Origin: Selaginella tamariscina
Lineage: Eukaryota; Streptophyta; Lycopodiopsida; Selaginellales; Selaginellaceae
DNA: 64,000 nucleotides
Direction: 5' to 3'
Assembly: GCA_003024785.1 (NCBI GenBank)
Contig: PUQB01000652.1
Coordinates: forward strand, 1 to 64,000
Of this stretch, positions 20,141 through 32,303 are shown piece after piece; positions within the stretch are counted from its first letter, which is position 1, and each line of letters opens with the position of its first letter. The translations under genes and the position numbers were made by a program. The notes beneath the pieces were generated by a model, which had not been told where the DNA came from, did no database searches, and was given only the letters and a program-made list of their open reading frames with translations.

Positions 20141-21220
20141 CGCCCGGTTTGACTAGCTACTAGTTCCACTGACTGGAGAAATTGTCTTGCCTTCTCAATG
20201 AACACACGAATCTCTTTATTACCACCGACCGATTCCTCTCTGTCCACTCTGTGGTCATGGTAGTGGAAGTGTGGCACTGTACACCTCCTTCCCAAGTATA
20301 GGTGTCGTGGCAGTCCTTGTGACATCCTCTGAGGTGACTGGTGCATCTATCCTTGCGCCTAGATACGCAATGATGGCGCCACCTGACCATCATTGTCTTC
20401 GTAGTGCGTCCCTCACACATGCGGTCCAACCTCGTGAACCATGTGATCCTGTGAGCTGGCCACACGTGCGTTTGGAGATCCTGCTTCCAACCGCTCTGTC
20501 TTCTCTGTTGTGTTACCTCGTGGTTCGATTGCCCTGCCCCGATTCCTTGGCCTGTGCTCCATCTGGGTGGCCAGAGCGCTACTATCGGCTGCCCATCATG
20601 GTACTTGTCCGTTATTGTCGACTATGGTGTTTTGATGGTGCCTGGTGGGGCCCATCCTAGCTCTAACTGCAAAGCCTTACCTATTGATCTCTTCCTGCTG
20701 CTTCTTCCCCATATTGGCCCCATGCGTCCCCCATCTAGGATTTTGCGTCCTACTTCTACCAGGTCTATGCCGGAGCTTCTCCCCCCCCCCCACCTCCAGG
20801 GCTGATCTTCGATCAACCGTGGTAGTGGGTACTTGATGTAGAGGCCAGGACCGATATAGGGCTGTTGGTCCAATACTGATAACGGGCTTGGGGCGGCTCT
20901 GCTTGATTGGTGCACGTTCGACTAGGGTGTGTCCAAATGGCCCTCCAGAATCGTCCTGGTGGTCTGAACCAGTGTTTCGATGCTAAAGTTCCAGGCTTCG
21001 GTTGCCCCCCCTGTGATCCTTGGTTCGTTCACACTGAGCTGCCTTTTGAGGATAGGCCTCCTGCCTAGCGCGGCCCAATCCCGGGGGTCACTGTTGTGCC
21101 CTCGTTCCATCCTCCGTGCCTGCTTGGCTCCTGGTACTCCAACACTCTGAATTTCTGTGCGGGGGCCTGGGTTTGGCCTGTAGGTACAAACCTTATCGTC
21201 CATCTAGTTCAAAATGTTAT
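20141..21220 (-). pseudogene. Element B internal remnant: post-integrase and integrase N-terminal scraps
   Basis: Segments near 20400-20470 match element A near 4280-4370, and 20560-20700 weakly match A near 4480-4600. Near 20800-20850 the minus strand encodes KYPLPRLIEDQ, the counterpart of LPFQLIEDQ at the start of A's integrase. Between this and the protease (21220) there is no RT or RNase H, although element A has about 2.3 kb there. A run of eleven C occurs at 20780-20790. I interpret this as internal deletion of pol. Confidence 0.55.
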
Positions 21221-21560
21221 CTATTGGTGCTCCCAGTCGTGCTGCACCTTTGCACTCCTAAGCAGGGTCGACCGAGGAGTAGGTCGAATCCCCCTCTGGC
21301 GTGCATGTCTAGGATCACAACGTTGATCCAAAATTTGACCATTTGATCTGACTTCTACTGCCCTCAAGATGCCCTTAGGTGCCACCTCGGCCTGATTTGC
21401 CATATGTACCTGAAAAGGAGTAGGCTCCAAAGTTGGCATACGCAACTCCCTGCGGAGCTCTACTGACATGACGTTGACTGTGACCCCCCATTTATAATCA
21501 CCTCGCTGATTATGTGTCCCACCATGCGAACCAGAATGGTTGATACGTCACTTACGTAGT
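21221..21560 (-). pseudogene. Protease remnant of element B
   Basis: The minus strand reads MSVELRRELRMPTLEPTPF and VHMANQAEVAPKGI, the counterpart of element A's IMSIELHQQLGMPPPEPSPF. The active-site block just upstream reads ING-G instead of IDGGS and is frameshifted, so the catalytic aspartate is lost. The protein cannot be a working protease. Confidence 0.75.
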
Positions 21561-22299
21561 CCACTGTGGTTGCAGTGCCTCTTCGTGGGGGCCTTGCTGC
21601 TGGTCGTGCCCGATTCCCCATAGTGTGGTAGGAATCAACGGCGTTTCTTGTTCTGACAACGTCTGGGCCTCTCTCCTTCTAAAGGCACAGTTTTGCCATT
21701 TCCTTACCTTTCTTAGTGATTCTGGCCTTGGTTGGGATCCACGGTCCCGATACGATCTGGTCCTTCAGTTTGCTTCCTTTACCCACTGCTTTAATACTGG
21801 GGGTTTTATTGCCTGCTTCCTCTTTTCACGTCTTTGCATTCCTCTGGTTCTTCGCCTTGTGGTTCCCTTGTTTCATCCGCTAAGGGAGTCAGCGGTGTTG
21901 TGTTTGTCCCATCGTCCTGTTCTGGCAGTAACCGTTACTTGGTTTACTTGTAGTGTGGGGTTGGCATTGGGTTAGGGGATCTGCCTGTTACTCGCCCTGG
22001 CAATGCCAGCTGCTTGTGCCTCTAGCATTGGTTTGATTAATGATACCCATGAACACCGGTAGAGTGGGTGTGGGCCTCTGCAAAGTGTGCACAACACCTC
22101 CTTGCGTTTCAGACATCTCTCTCTGTCGCCATACCTGGGTCGATATGGTTGCCGCTTGCAGGAACAGGACCTACAATTCTGATCTTCCGAACGGGACCTC
22201 CTATGGGTTGATTATCCCCTCCGTCCTGCGGCCGTAACTCCTTCGGCCATCTGCACCCCCTTCAGTCCCCCACTCTACCGTCAGTGCAACCACCTGTGG

Positions 22300-23700
22300 T
22301 AGCCTATTGCTCAGGAGTTCAGCCAGCCGGTAGCAATCATCTGTGTTGTGAGACCTGCGGATGTTACATACTCAGTAGTACTTGTCCTCGCGTGGGTGTA
22401 TCCCATTTGAGCAAGTGTTGTGGATAAGTCTTCCTTTTGTGTAGCCCCCCGTTGGGTTTCCCCCGCTATAGCTGCCTGTGCCCTTTGGCTTCCAACCGTT
22501 TCTCCCTTCTGGCCGACTTTGGAGCATTAGAGAGGTTTTCCTCATTCGAGGTGGTGTCGTTTGCCCCCTCTGCGTCCGATTTGTCCTACGTCTTTCTTTC
22601 TTGGCGTCTTTCAGCTTCCCACTTCTCAACCTTCTTGGCGTACCGGAGTAATTTGTCAAACATCCAGTCATCATTTAAGCCGATCCACTTGCGGATCTCC
22701 GGTCACAGTCCCTTTCGGTACCACAGTTTCTTGGTCAGGTCAACTGGGCCGTCTCTTAGCCGGGCGATGTACCCCAACATGCGGACCGTGTATTCATCAA
22801 CCGACTCTCCTGCTTTCTGTTTCAAGCTCGTTAGCTTATGAATCACCTCCTCTTCACTCTTTTCCTCCGGAAAGTATCCAAAAATGCCCTTCGTGCGGTT
22901 TCCCAGCGAGCTCCTTCGTTTGCCTCGTGGAATCGCATCCACCAGGCATGTGCCTTCTTGTCCAGAGTGCATGCGAAGGCACTCAGCTTCTTGTGATTGT
23001 CGATTACACTCCAAAGATCGCACACCTATTCGAACTTGTGTACGTGTTGGTTTGCATCTTTCCCCTTTGCTCCACGGAACGTGGGTAAGGGCACTGTTAC
23101 AGTGCTCTCCTGCATCCGATTGAGTGTGCGGGCTAGTAAGGTAACCGGGTCGGTTCCCATGGCATCCCGTTGCACCTGAGAAGTGCTCCGATCCGAACCC
23201 TCCGCTTCGGACATAGTGTAGTCCACATCCAGGTATTCTACAGGTACCTTTCTCCTTCCTTGCGGCCCTGCCCTCCCGTTGAGGTGGGTGACGAGGACGG
23301 GCTCCTCCTGACTGTCCCTCGGGGGCCCCCTCACGGGACCAACCTGATGGCTGGTGGCGCAGCTTACCTCAGCTGGACAGTATTCCCTCATCCAGTGAGT
23401 GGTTTTGTAAGACCATGCGTAGAATCTCCCCACAATGTCTAGACGGTCGTGATCGATGGGGCGATTCCTCCTCGCCTTGAGATGGTATCCCTCGTCTGGT
23501 GATGGTTGCGACTCTGCCGTGTGCCCTGGCGGATTTCCCTCACGGGGCCGGTGCGATACTGGTCGCTCGGGCAAATCTCTCCTGCCCTTGGATGAATTCC
23601 TCTTGTCCCTTGTTCAGAGTGGCCACTGTGCGGCCCTCTTTCTGGTACCTCCTCCCAGTCCATCAACTCATCGACATCCAGTCGCCTTCGCGCAGGTGGT
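22300..23700 (-). pseudogene. gag: gag of element B
   Basis: The first frame (23026-23574) holds an acidic, charged N-terminus ending in PLPTFRGAKGKDANQHVHKF, the usual capsid entry. The following frame carries ACTLDKKAHAWWMRFHEA, and another carries SEEEVIHKLTSLKQKAGESVDEY (about 22775-22850), both standard Ty3 capsid blocks. A degenerate zinc-knuckle-like end (VCNIRRSHNTDDCYRLAELL, about 22310-22380) follows an in-frame stop. Gag would package the element RNA. At least two frameshifts and a stop break it. Element A has lost this region, so this is the only gag of the family in the window. Confidence 0.8.
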
Positions 23701-24611
23701 CGTCCCATGTGTACCCCGGCCTTCCAAAGCCTTGGGTTCTCATCTTAGTAACCACCCTGGCCTGCTGCATCGTCCAATTAGCTGAACTTCTGGTGCAGAG
23801 GTTGTCTTGTTGGCAATCGATGCCCCTCCCTACGGGGGCCTTCTAGATGAGGCTTTTCCTTCCCTCTTTCTGGGCAGCCATGGGCCCCTCGCATCACCCT
23901 GGTGGTGACGGCAACCCTGGGCTTCCTACCTTACGTCCATCATGGTGCTGGCCACGCTAGACTTTCGGCTCACGTCCCCCATCGCTATCCGTGTTGCTTT
24001 CACCCCCTCGAGATTCATGCTTCCGCCGCAAGCTTGCCCTTCCCTGGGGTTGTCTTGTGCGGGTTTTCTCCTTCAGGGGTACTCGTCGAACATGGGTTCT
24101 GATCTTTGGTGTGGAAGCTCATCATGGTCGTCACCTTCTCCTACGTCGAAAGGTGGAGGCTTTTATCGTCCTGCCATCCATCCCATTCTGCATCATAGGT
24201 TATTGTCGGGCAAAGTCGCATGTCCGGGTACTGTTCATACATGCATGCTATCGTACCTGGACTGACGTTTGAACGTGCTGTGATTTCTTCATATCCTTAT
24301 TCATCGTCAATGGCGTGGGACCGCCTTTGCCACTGGTGTGCCGGGTCTACCGCTGCTCGGAGATTCGATCATGCGGTATTTACGTTGTTCCCTCGAGTAG
24401 GTGAGGCAGAGGCTGACTGCGGCAACTGAGGTGCCTTGCCGCCTTCCATCAACCTCCCTCGACTGGCCCGTCGCATCCTCCTAGCCAGGTGTTGCTCATC
24501 AATCTTTATTTGTTCGAACGAGTTAATCCCGGCTCTCCTTCGGGTCACAACTTTGCTTGCTACAGTGAACTTTATCTGTGTGTACTATCTATCCTCCGTG
24601 GTTGCCACAAA
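23701..24611 (-). other. 5' leader of element B
   Basis: About 0.9 kb lies between the gag start region and the 5' LTR. It contains only short frames. Its distal part (23965-24611) is repeated at 49243-49898 next to a second copy of the LTR. Sequence next to the LTR reads TTTGTGGCAACCACGG on the minus strand; I could not match it with confidence to a known tRNA end, so the primer site is unassigned. Confidence 0.6.
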
Positions 24612-25290
24612 TGGTCGTCCAGGACTCCGCAGGCCAAATGTGGTGCTTCTCAGGAAGCTTCAGTGGTTGCCAGGACACTGTCGAGAGCGTCCAACTCCGG
24701 GGGTCCAAACCGGCAAGCCAACCTTACCTCGAAAGTGGTGAAAGGTGTTGGATGGCCTCTACCCGGATGCCGCGAGGGTCCGTGTACAGGGTAAGGGAGT
24801 TCTACTATGGTGGTTTGGTAGAGAGCGTTGCTCAGCCTAGGAGTGGGACAAGCGGGGAATCCCCGCTTGTAAAGTGAATAAAAGGAATATGGATATATTA
24901 TATTGCCTGTCTGAGTACAAACTTTCTCCGACAGAGGAGCAAGATACAAGACGCAGACTTGACTCCTAAAAAAGACCCCTGACCCACTACTAGCCTTCCT
25001 GCTTATATAGTGGGTTACGTGGCGCTAGACCCTAGGTACAAATGGCGCCTTCCTACTAGTTTGCCGCCTTGTGACAGAGTCCTATCTGTCACATTTATGC
25101 GCCTCTCACACGTGCTGTCCTATGTACCTTGGGTAGTTGGTTCGGACGATCAGATCTACGCCTAGTTACATCGCCGCCTTACATTGGTCGCCATCAGTTC
25201 ATACCTAAGGTACCTTTCTTATCCAACGCTTCGTCTCGTCGCTCGTTCGCACTAGCTGGCCGTTTGACGATGTTTGACCACCGTCAACCA
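24612..25290 (-). repeat. 5' LTR of element B (679 bp)
   Basis: It is collinear with the 3' LTR. A good TATA box (minus-strand ACTATATAAGCAGG, near 24997-25010) lies in its middle and presumably drives leftward transcription of the element. The right end CCGTCAACCA is followed by the target duplication TTGTT (25291-25295). Confidence 0.93.
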
Positions 25291-25826
25291 TTGTTCCTTT
25301 ACCACCACATGAGCATATGGCTTTAGCGATTGATTCTGCAACTACCCAATTCACCTCGTGAGCTCATTCACTTGTTCCACTAGCCTTTTGCCTTCCTTCA
25401 TAAGGTTTTGCTTCTCCTATATCTATTGTGTCTTCTCTTAACACCCTAGCATGAAGAACATTTAAGTCCACAATCACTTGATCATATTTCTTATGTTGGA
25501 CCATTGTGATGCAATTAAAACACGACTAGATGTAAAAGAGAAATTCCAATTCAATTTGTCAAAGGCCAATGTTATAGTTTTATTATGACTCCCCTTTACT
25601 TTGGATGTTGACTATTGTTACCTACTGTATTATGTTGATAAGCTCTAGATGTAGTAGAAAACAGGCCCACTTAGTACACTTGGGTATCTGGTGATGGTCC
25701 TGCCGAATGCCATTAAGTATTTACAAGAAACTCTAGGCGAAGCTAGAACTTATCTTTTAGAAAATTCTTACTCTGATTTTCCATGTCCCAGTTAGGTTAA
25801 TAGTTAGTTCTGGTGAATTCAGCATG
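25291..25826. other. Flank of element B and fragment of the fold-back element
   Basis: Bases 25291-25440 are repeated at 50494-50642 beside the second LTR copy, so element B and its flank were duplicated together. From about 25520 to 25826 the sequence matches 52386-52690, the spacer and inner right arm of the fold-back structure. Left-arm sequence of the fold-back is absent. The fragment ends exactly where the large inverted duplication begins. Confidence 0.75.
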
Positions 25827-26748
25827 TCTTATTAAACTCAAATTATCAAATAATTTATAAAAGCCATTACTTAAAATATCAAACTCAACACTTAAAATCT
25901 AGCATTTGAAATAAAATAAACAATGTTTATAAAAGTTCCTTATAGATCACAATATTAAACTTTTAAGTTGCCCACTTCATCTCTGAATTTATAAACTTAT
26001 AAAATTTCCAAGTGAATTCATGTTACATATATAGTCTTTACAATTATGACCATGTACTAATCTAAAATATTCTTTAATCCTAACGTATACATCACTTGAG
26101 TAAGTCTCCTGAAAATTTAATGCCTTATGATGTTGACTTTGACTTTACATTTTAATTGCAACACTATAATTAAAAAGAAATTATTACTTATGTTTATTTA
26201 ATACATATACCTAATTACATTAATCTCTTTATCAGCATCATTAATGATGAAGACCAATCCATTTCTTTTATAGAAAGTTTAGATTTTATTATAAATAAAC
26301 ATTTTTGTACAATATTGTAAGTTTAATTAGAAGTTATACTTCACACCACTAACAAGCCATTATAATGGTTACCAAAGTTAAACTACAAAATATTAATAAT
26401 ATTAATAAAATTAAATTTTAATGTAAATTTAATATATTACATATATCTTATGAAAGTTCATTCCAAACGTTACATCCATAGCACTTGGTTTACCTTTCCA
26501 AAATTTAAACACCAATCTTGCCTTGCTATTTGAATAGTAAGAATAAAAGACTACACAGATATTTGCCTTTGATAAAAAAACAACTATGTAATACATGTCT
26601 ATAATTATTGTAGATGAGTATTTGCATGAATACATAAAAAAACACCACGATGATGAACGCATCGATAGTCTAGTTCCATGCAAATAATCTAATTGGAATA
26701 AACACCAAAATATAATGTAATAAATTAAATTAGTTTAAAGTTAATTTG

Positions 26749-26813
<65 letters not shown>

Positions 26814-27329
26814 CAGATCTAATTTTTTTGGCCTGTATTTGCAATAGCAACACTCACTGTTGTAATTAAATCCAGGCAATGATCTCAGCGAGCTCTAATG
26901 AAAGACATGTTCATATTCTCCACATATCAAAAATATACATTCCTAGTTTATCATGATTCTTCTTATAGCTCTCACTGCTGCGTTCAAAAGCATGGAATGC
27001 ATATGGTGTGTGTGTGTGAGAGAGAGAGATCATCTTCCATATACAACACATTTGAAACCCACTGAAACTTTACATATATTGTGGTTTATTATAATAACAT
27101 TTAATCTATACACACACACACACACATCATCATCATCATCTCATGGTGATATTCTTAGGCACTGTTACTATGCTTCATATCCTTTGGAATTATTAAAATG
27201 GGGTATCTCTCCCTGATCCCCTTCAAAGTTTTGGAATGAGGCTGCGTTCCACCAGCAATATTCAGAGCTTTGTTAGTTTTATCTAAGAAATTTTAATAAA
27301 AAACATTAAAAGAAAAGTTATACAATCTT
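25827..27329. other. AT-rich left-arm segment without an identifiable gene
   Basis: No protein frame with a recognisable motif is present. A stretch at 27060-27260 recurs in the right arm (about 62400-62600) and, more diverged, in the centre (43840-43990), so it belongs to an old repeated unit of unknown nature. It contains microsatellites (TA run 26753-26811; CA and CAT runs 27112-27140). Confidence 0.5.
26753..26811. repeat. (TA)n microsatellite
   Basis: A nearly pure TA run of about 59 bp. The right-arm counterpart (62848-62864) is much shorter, so the tract changed length after duplication. Confidence 0.95.
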
Positions 27330-28097
27330 TCACATTTCCTTTTCATCCCTAAACAGATGGCTTGGTGGAGTGGTTGAATTAAACTTTTAAATGTATAATT
27401 TTAAGTATGTTAATCCTACTCAGAATGATTAGAATTGGTATCTATGCTATTTAGAGTTTATATACAACATTGACATTCAAAATTTCATTAACATGTCTCA
27501 AAATTGTATGGGCGAGACTCATGAATGCTTCCTAAAGTTGGTTTGGTTTCTCATCAATCCAAATATGCAGAAGCTCAATATTGGGTAACTTATTTAGATT
27601 GGGTTTTTTTTTTGTTACATGCTATTTCAATAGAACATTTAAGTCGGGCACAAGTCCAACAATAATAAGGTTATAATTCTTGTCATCGCCACCTCCTCAG
27701 TTTGCTACTTACAACTTTATCCTTGTGCATTTTTCAAAACTTTAACAAAAAAACTTACTTCAGGTTTCTTACGAAAATGACTTGATCCATACAAGGTTCT
27801 TTGGTAAGTGAATCCTCAATTATATCAAGTACTGGATGTCGAGTCTCAAGAAGCCCCTTTAATTCCTCATATTATGTGATTGAAGAAGTTTTTTTTTGTG
27901 AGGGAGGGAATATTATAAGGTTTATATAGGGTATATACAAAGGTTACCATGGTATGTTCTAGAAGTTACTAAAGATACTTAGGGCATGTGTAAATATGGT
28001 GTGAAATATATCTTTTCTTGATGTATATAAATACTTGAAATACCCAGAGTTTCCTATATTTTGTGTATTTATTGTGTATTGTGTCAAGGTTCTCACA
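27330..28097 (+). mobile_element. 3' end of a decayed Ty3/gypsy element (integrase tail plus short LTR)
   Basis: The plus strand starts with sequence equivalent to the integrase block 'FHPQTDGL.EWLN', heavily mutated. The sister copy in the right arm (62067-62267, minus) preserves KYVNPTYDDWDWYLHYLEFA, a standard gypsy integrase block, which supports the call. A 201 bp LTR-like unit (27897-28097) ends the remnant. No upstream pol is visible. The fragment predates the inverted duplication because both arms have it. Confidence 0.7.
27897..28097 (+). repeat. Short LTR of the decayed gypsy element
   Basis: It begins TGTGAGGGAGGG and ends GGTTCTCACA, giving TGTGAG/CTCACA inverted termini. It contains TATATAAATAC near 28023-28033. 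The right-arm copy is 61539-61738. Only one LTR is present per arm and no target duplication is visible. Confidence 0.65.
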
Positions 28098-28498
28098 AAA
28101 TTTAATTTAATTTTAAAACAAAATCAAATTTAATTCTAAAACATAATTAAATTGTTAAAACATAACCAAAACAAGGTAATTAGTATATATCATTTAAAAA
28201 TGATACATTATTATATCAGTGTACATCCCAGAGACTTTGAGCATATACAAATACTCCCTCAATATACAAAACCAGCAAAATCTGCGTTAGGACTCGTGAG
28301 TGTGCAGATTGGTGTTAGGGTTATGCAATCTAATACCATTGGACGTTTGAAAATGAGACAATATATGTCTACATATTTGCAGATTGTTACACTGTGTACA
28401 GAGCTCCGGAGATACTAGGAGCTACAAATTACTCTATCTACATATAGATGCGTAATGTATACTCACGCACACATGCATGCATACACACGCTGATATGT

Positions 28499-28522
28499 AC
28501 ACACACACACACACACACACAC
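28499..28522. repeat. (AC)n microsatellite
   Basis: A pure dinucleotide run, shorter in the right arm (about 61059-61074). Confidence 0.95.
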
Positions 28523-28611
28523 AGTTAGAGAGTTAATCGCACTGCTGTTTTCCAGTTGAGCTCTCAAATAGAACTGCATTATTTCCAGGCGATTCTGAAG
28601 TTCAACAGCCC

Positions 28612-28669
28612 ATGCAATGCATGTTATGTACATGTTCCAGTATGTTATCATACATAACATGCATTGCAT
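28612..28669. repeat. Perfect 19-bp inverted repeat with 20-nt loop (left arm)
   Basis: The arms at 28612-28630 and 28651-28669 (ATGCAATGCATGTTATGTA and its complement) pair perfectly. The same structure is kept intact in the right arm at 60912-60969, so it has not decayed since duplication. Confidence 0.85.
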
Positions 28670-29105
28670 ACATTGTGTATACTATTTAGAGAGGGAATTA
28701 CAAGTAGGTTCTGTATGTTCTATATAAAACAGTCGTCCATTATAAGAAAATTACGATACGTACACTACACGAGTGTGTATGTGTTTGTGTAATACTGGGC
28801 TGGCAGAATGCCGTATGTAAACAAAGATCGAAGTCGGATGCAGAAGCCATTGAGATTACAGCCGAAGGCAAAGGGAGCATGCCAACAACGCTTCCATTGT
28901 TCAAGCCAAGTAGAAGCCTACATGCTTCCTAAAACAACAAGTTATTCATGGCATATGTGTCTGATGTGAATCAAAGTTCTGTGTTCTAAAACAAGAGAGA
29001 ACAAACTGTGCAGTCAAATACCATTACTGTCAATTCTACAAAACGTTCGTATTCATGTGCATAATACACTCATAGTTGTATATTCATAAACACACACACA
29101 AACAC
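28670..29105. other. No gene seen; possible intron or 3' flank of the left-arm gene
   Basis: The sequence is conserved with the right arm (about 60470-60910). Short frames exist but none has a motif. It lies downstream of the last exon I can support. Confidence 0.4.
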
Positions 29106-29691
29106 CTTGAAAATGCTGGGTGGAAGATGTGTCTTCAGAAGCCGATAAAGAGTGTCAGAAGCAGCTCCATTCTCAAGGGACTGCAAGAATCTATCCAAAT
29201 CATCTACATCACAAGCCTCCTCGTCTCCACTAAGCCTGTTGCAAACCATTACAATAACTTACACATAATCAGAAACAAATGTACACACAAGTACCTGTAT
29301 GCATAAAATAATTAGTCCGCAACTCGAATTTCACATATACACATATCTATATATATAGAATACTAAGTATTAACACGTTTTACCTCTCAGCTCCTCGCTT
29401 GAGGGAAGAAACGCGCTTTTTTTTGTTAAACCAATAAGCTGTCCATTCCTCATAGAATATCCAATGGGGATTGCCAACACCTCCGTTTGATACCTTCAAT
29501 TGCTCTTTTATAATATAATATATAATATTAAATATTATATACACATTTTTTAAATATATATATGTATAAATTTGAATATATAGGTCATAATGAAAGCAAC
29601 CTGTCGGCATTACTGTTCTCTCAGCGATCGCATTCTTTTCAGCGCAACAATCTTCGAGCCACAGTTAGGACCTGCACGACACATATATGGT

Positions 29692-29727
<36 letters not shown>

Positions 29728-30134
29728 TGCATGTGTATGAAACAATGTTACACTTACAGGCAGTGTAAGTGTAATCAAGCTGTTGATGAAATCATGGGGT
29801 GAGTGACTGAAGCCAAGGAAGAAAGACTGTTTCTTACGATACTTATTAATCTTCCTTATAGCACCAGATATGAGCTCGTCATACATATCGATGTCATGGT
29901 GCCTCCCCATGTTGGCTAGAAAAGCAGCCATATCCTTCTGTAAAGGGGTGGTCACATCTTTTCATGCGTTTTAAGGCTGTCCACACTCTCCACTTAACCA
30001 AGGATGACTGTTGTTCAGGTAACAACATTCCGGCACGGCATGCAGTCCAAGAGGTGTCAAGCGCACCACATACTCCCACATTTACTGTGCATCTTTACCA
30101 AGTTGGTTGCAACTAAGGTGTCGGAATCCAGTCC
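29106..30134 (-). pseudogene. Left-arm copy of an unidentified multi-exon gene
   Basis: Four exon-like pieces with plausible splice sites can be followed leftward: exon 1 ending 29838 (donor GTAAGA), exon 2 29614-29671 (donor GTAATG), exon 3 29384-29502 (donor GTAAAA), exon 4 29106-29235. Exon 3 encodes NPHWIFYEEWTAYWFNKKKR; the W-x-FYEE.N.LL pattern, clearer in the right-arm copy, resembles the end of Myb/SANT-like (trihelix) domains, but this is tentative. Exon 4 encodes an acidic then leucine-rich peptide (DEEACDVDDLDRFLQSLENG) and is open. Exon 1 carries one extra C near 29945 that breaks the frame; the right arm lacks it. No ATG opens exon 1. Confidence 0.5.
29692..29727. repeat. (GA)n microsatellite in an intron of the left-arm gene
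   Basis: A nearly pure GA run; the counterpart in the right arm is a CT run at 59869-59893 and is shorter. Confidence 0.95.
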
Positions 30135-30619
30135 TCAATATCTTACCATATTCGCCTTCAGAGTGCCTGTATGAGTGGTGTTTATTCTTATTAGAATAAA
30201 TAACACAAACAAACATACACACACAACCTGAGAGTTCACCACACGCAATCACACAAAAAATCAAAGATTCCTTGGCCACCCTATCACTCCCCAGACTTTT
30301 TATTGCAAGTTCCTGCTAGTCACAGATCCTAGGGTCAGAATTCTGTGGGATTTTGCACACCTACAAGTCGATCGCCCTATGTTGAAGATTTGCAAAAAAT
30401 AAATGGAATCAAACAACGCATACATGTTGACATTGAGCAGCTCCAAATAATGCATGTTGACAAAGTAAAGTGATAAGGCGACATATTCTGCATCAACATG
30501 AATATACTATATTCTACATGGTGACATAGTTTTTTATAGGCTCACCCCATAATAAATATTGCATATAATCGTTTATTCATAAGTAAGAAAAGAAATTAAT
30601 ACATAAAGTAAAGAAGGAA

Positions 30620-30681
<62 letters not shown>

Positions 30682-31431
30682 CAATTTATACACATGGACA
30701 TGAAATATATATGTACATATAGACATGCCTTTAAGCATGAATTAAAACTTAAAGGAAAACCGATTTAAAAATCTTATATTTTATTACCTCATACCATAAC
30801 ATTTTTCCTATGCTTCAATTTACTTTCTGTTTATCAATTTTATATGTTGTTATCCATTTGCCATACGCCCTTACCTTGTCTATTGTAACTTGTATTATTT
30901 TATGTATTGTCAGTGAAAATATTTTATATATAGTATATTTAACTCTTAAATATTTAATTAATATGGGATTAATTTTGAGTTTATTTTTGCTTGTGTAATA
31001 TTTAAATAAAATAAATATTTGTTTTACAAAGACGAAGTTAGTTTGATAAAAAATGTATGTTTATTTAGACAGTCTTTTTACTTTTCTAGGGATACTCATT
31101 ATTCTTAATTAAATAGATAGGGTTGAACAATGCTAACCATATTGTTTGATGGCTTATACCCTACTTTTTAACCCTGACTTAATTTCTTGTGTATCACTTA
31201 TGACACTGTAAATTAAATTATATTTACATTGCAATTCCTCAATTTAAAATAATAGACAAAGATAAAATATAATAAAAATTATAAGCTTTCTTTATTTTTC
31301 TATATATAATAACTTAAATACTTAAGTTTATTAAAAGGCTATTTCTTAAAATATTACAAAACATTTAATGCTAAGTAACATTAATATTCATTAAATCTAG
31401 ATAAATAGAACATCAATGTTATTTATTTAAC
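30135..31431. other. AT-rich left-arm segment with no supported gene
   Basis: It is conserved with 58195-59475 of the right arm. A TA/AT microsatellite occupies about 30622-30671. I see no domain in any frame. It may be upstream sequence of the duplicated gene. Confidence 0.45.
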
Positions 31432-31720
31432 TAAGGGCCAATGCCACCAAGAATAAATTAGGAATATCACTTAGGCTAATTGAATCTAATTTACTAATTT
31501 AATTACATTTTTTCCACCAACTTAATTTAATTGAAATAATTAGGGCATGGGAATGGAATTAATTTAATTAGCTAATTGCATTCCAACCAAAATATTAATA
31601 AATTAAGTTCACTTGCCAATTCCAAATGCCAAATATCGAACAAGTTGATCTTGAATATGTAATCCATTAGCTTCATCAGGCTGAGGTTGAGCTTCATTGT
31701 TGTCTTCTTGTTCAATGCAG

Positions 31721-32000
31721 CTAGGCCTTGAGCTTCAAGAACTCCAACCTAAGGAGCTTGTTGTTGTGCAACCACTTAATGGCTTGCAGCTCTTGATCAA
31801 CATCTGTATCTCCCACATCTATCAGATAGTTGTGGAGAATACAAGCTACAAAAACAAGCTCAGAGGCTAGCTTTTGAGACATCTTCATCTCCTGACGAAG
31901 AGCTCCAAACTTGTCTGTCACAGGAAACCATTTCAGAGACAATAAGAATAAGGAAAAAAATGACAAAACTTACTCTTCAATAGAGCAAACAAGGTCCCTC
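31721..32000 (-). pseudogene. Harbinger transposase C-terminal remnant
   Basis: The minus strand encodes PVTDKFGALRQEMKMSQKLA followed by ELVFVACILHNYLIDVGD. This matches the last part of the DDE_4 nuclease domain of Harbinger transposases, where a 'FG.LK..' block precedes 'ACCILHN'. The catalytic aspartates would lie upstream and are absent. The remnant confirms the family assignment made from the TIRs and TAA target. Confidence 0.7.
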
Positions 32001-32056
32001 GTTGCTGAGAGCTCATAGTTGAAGATCTCTGTCATCCAATTCACGTTCTATTACAC

Positions 32057-32303
32057 CTAGAAAGGTATCATGATCACTAAGCAGCATGGATATCCCTTGT
32101 CCCCGACCATGTTGTCCCACTTCCCTGATATTCTCATGGCCGCGATTGTACCCTGCAATAGCCATTTTCTCACCGATCTTTTGAAACCTTTGTGTCTTTG
32201 AGATGGCCTTTTCATGTCCTTCCTACTTGTGTAATCCTCTTCCTCCTCCTTTTTCAACTGTACTAGCAAGAAGATCTCCTCCTTGCTCCAATTAGGTTGC
32301 CGG
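32057..32303 (-). pseudogene. Myb/trihelix-like DNA-binding remnant of the Harbinger element
   Basis: The minus strand reads NWSKEEIFLLVQLKKEEEED and later ISGKWDNMVGDKGYP. The W at the start and the KWDN block at the end are the spacing of trihelix/Myb-like domains found in the second Harbinger protein. The frame ends shortly afterwards. It would have recognised element ends. Confidence 0.6.

Larger units (their letters stand above)
17151..25290 (-). mobile_element. Element B: internally deleted Athila/Tat-like Ty3 retrotransposon with both LTRs
   Basis: Two LTRs of 679 bp (17151-17829 and 24612-25290) bound the element and TTGTT duplications flank it. On the minus strand the order is leader, gag (about 22300-23700), protease remnant (21220-21560), an integrase N-terminal scrap (near 20780-20870), then the post-integrase region with a coiled-coil-like ORF. 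RT, RNase H and the integrase core present in element A are missing between protease and the post-integrase region, so B is an internally deleted copy that could move only with help. A solo chromovirus LTR (19528-20140) is inserted in it. Confidence 0.9.

Noticed and set aside
27001..27030. Microsatellite-adjacent open frames near 27 kb and 62.6 kb as a conserved gene
   Set aside because: They are short, depend on repeat tracts, and shift between the two arms.
29692..29727. Basic Glu/Arg repeat peptides (ERERER) from GA tracts
   Set aside because: They come from translated microsatellites in an intron, not from protein-coding sequence.
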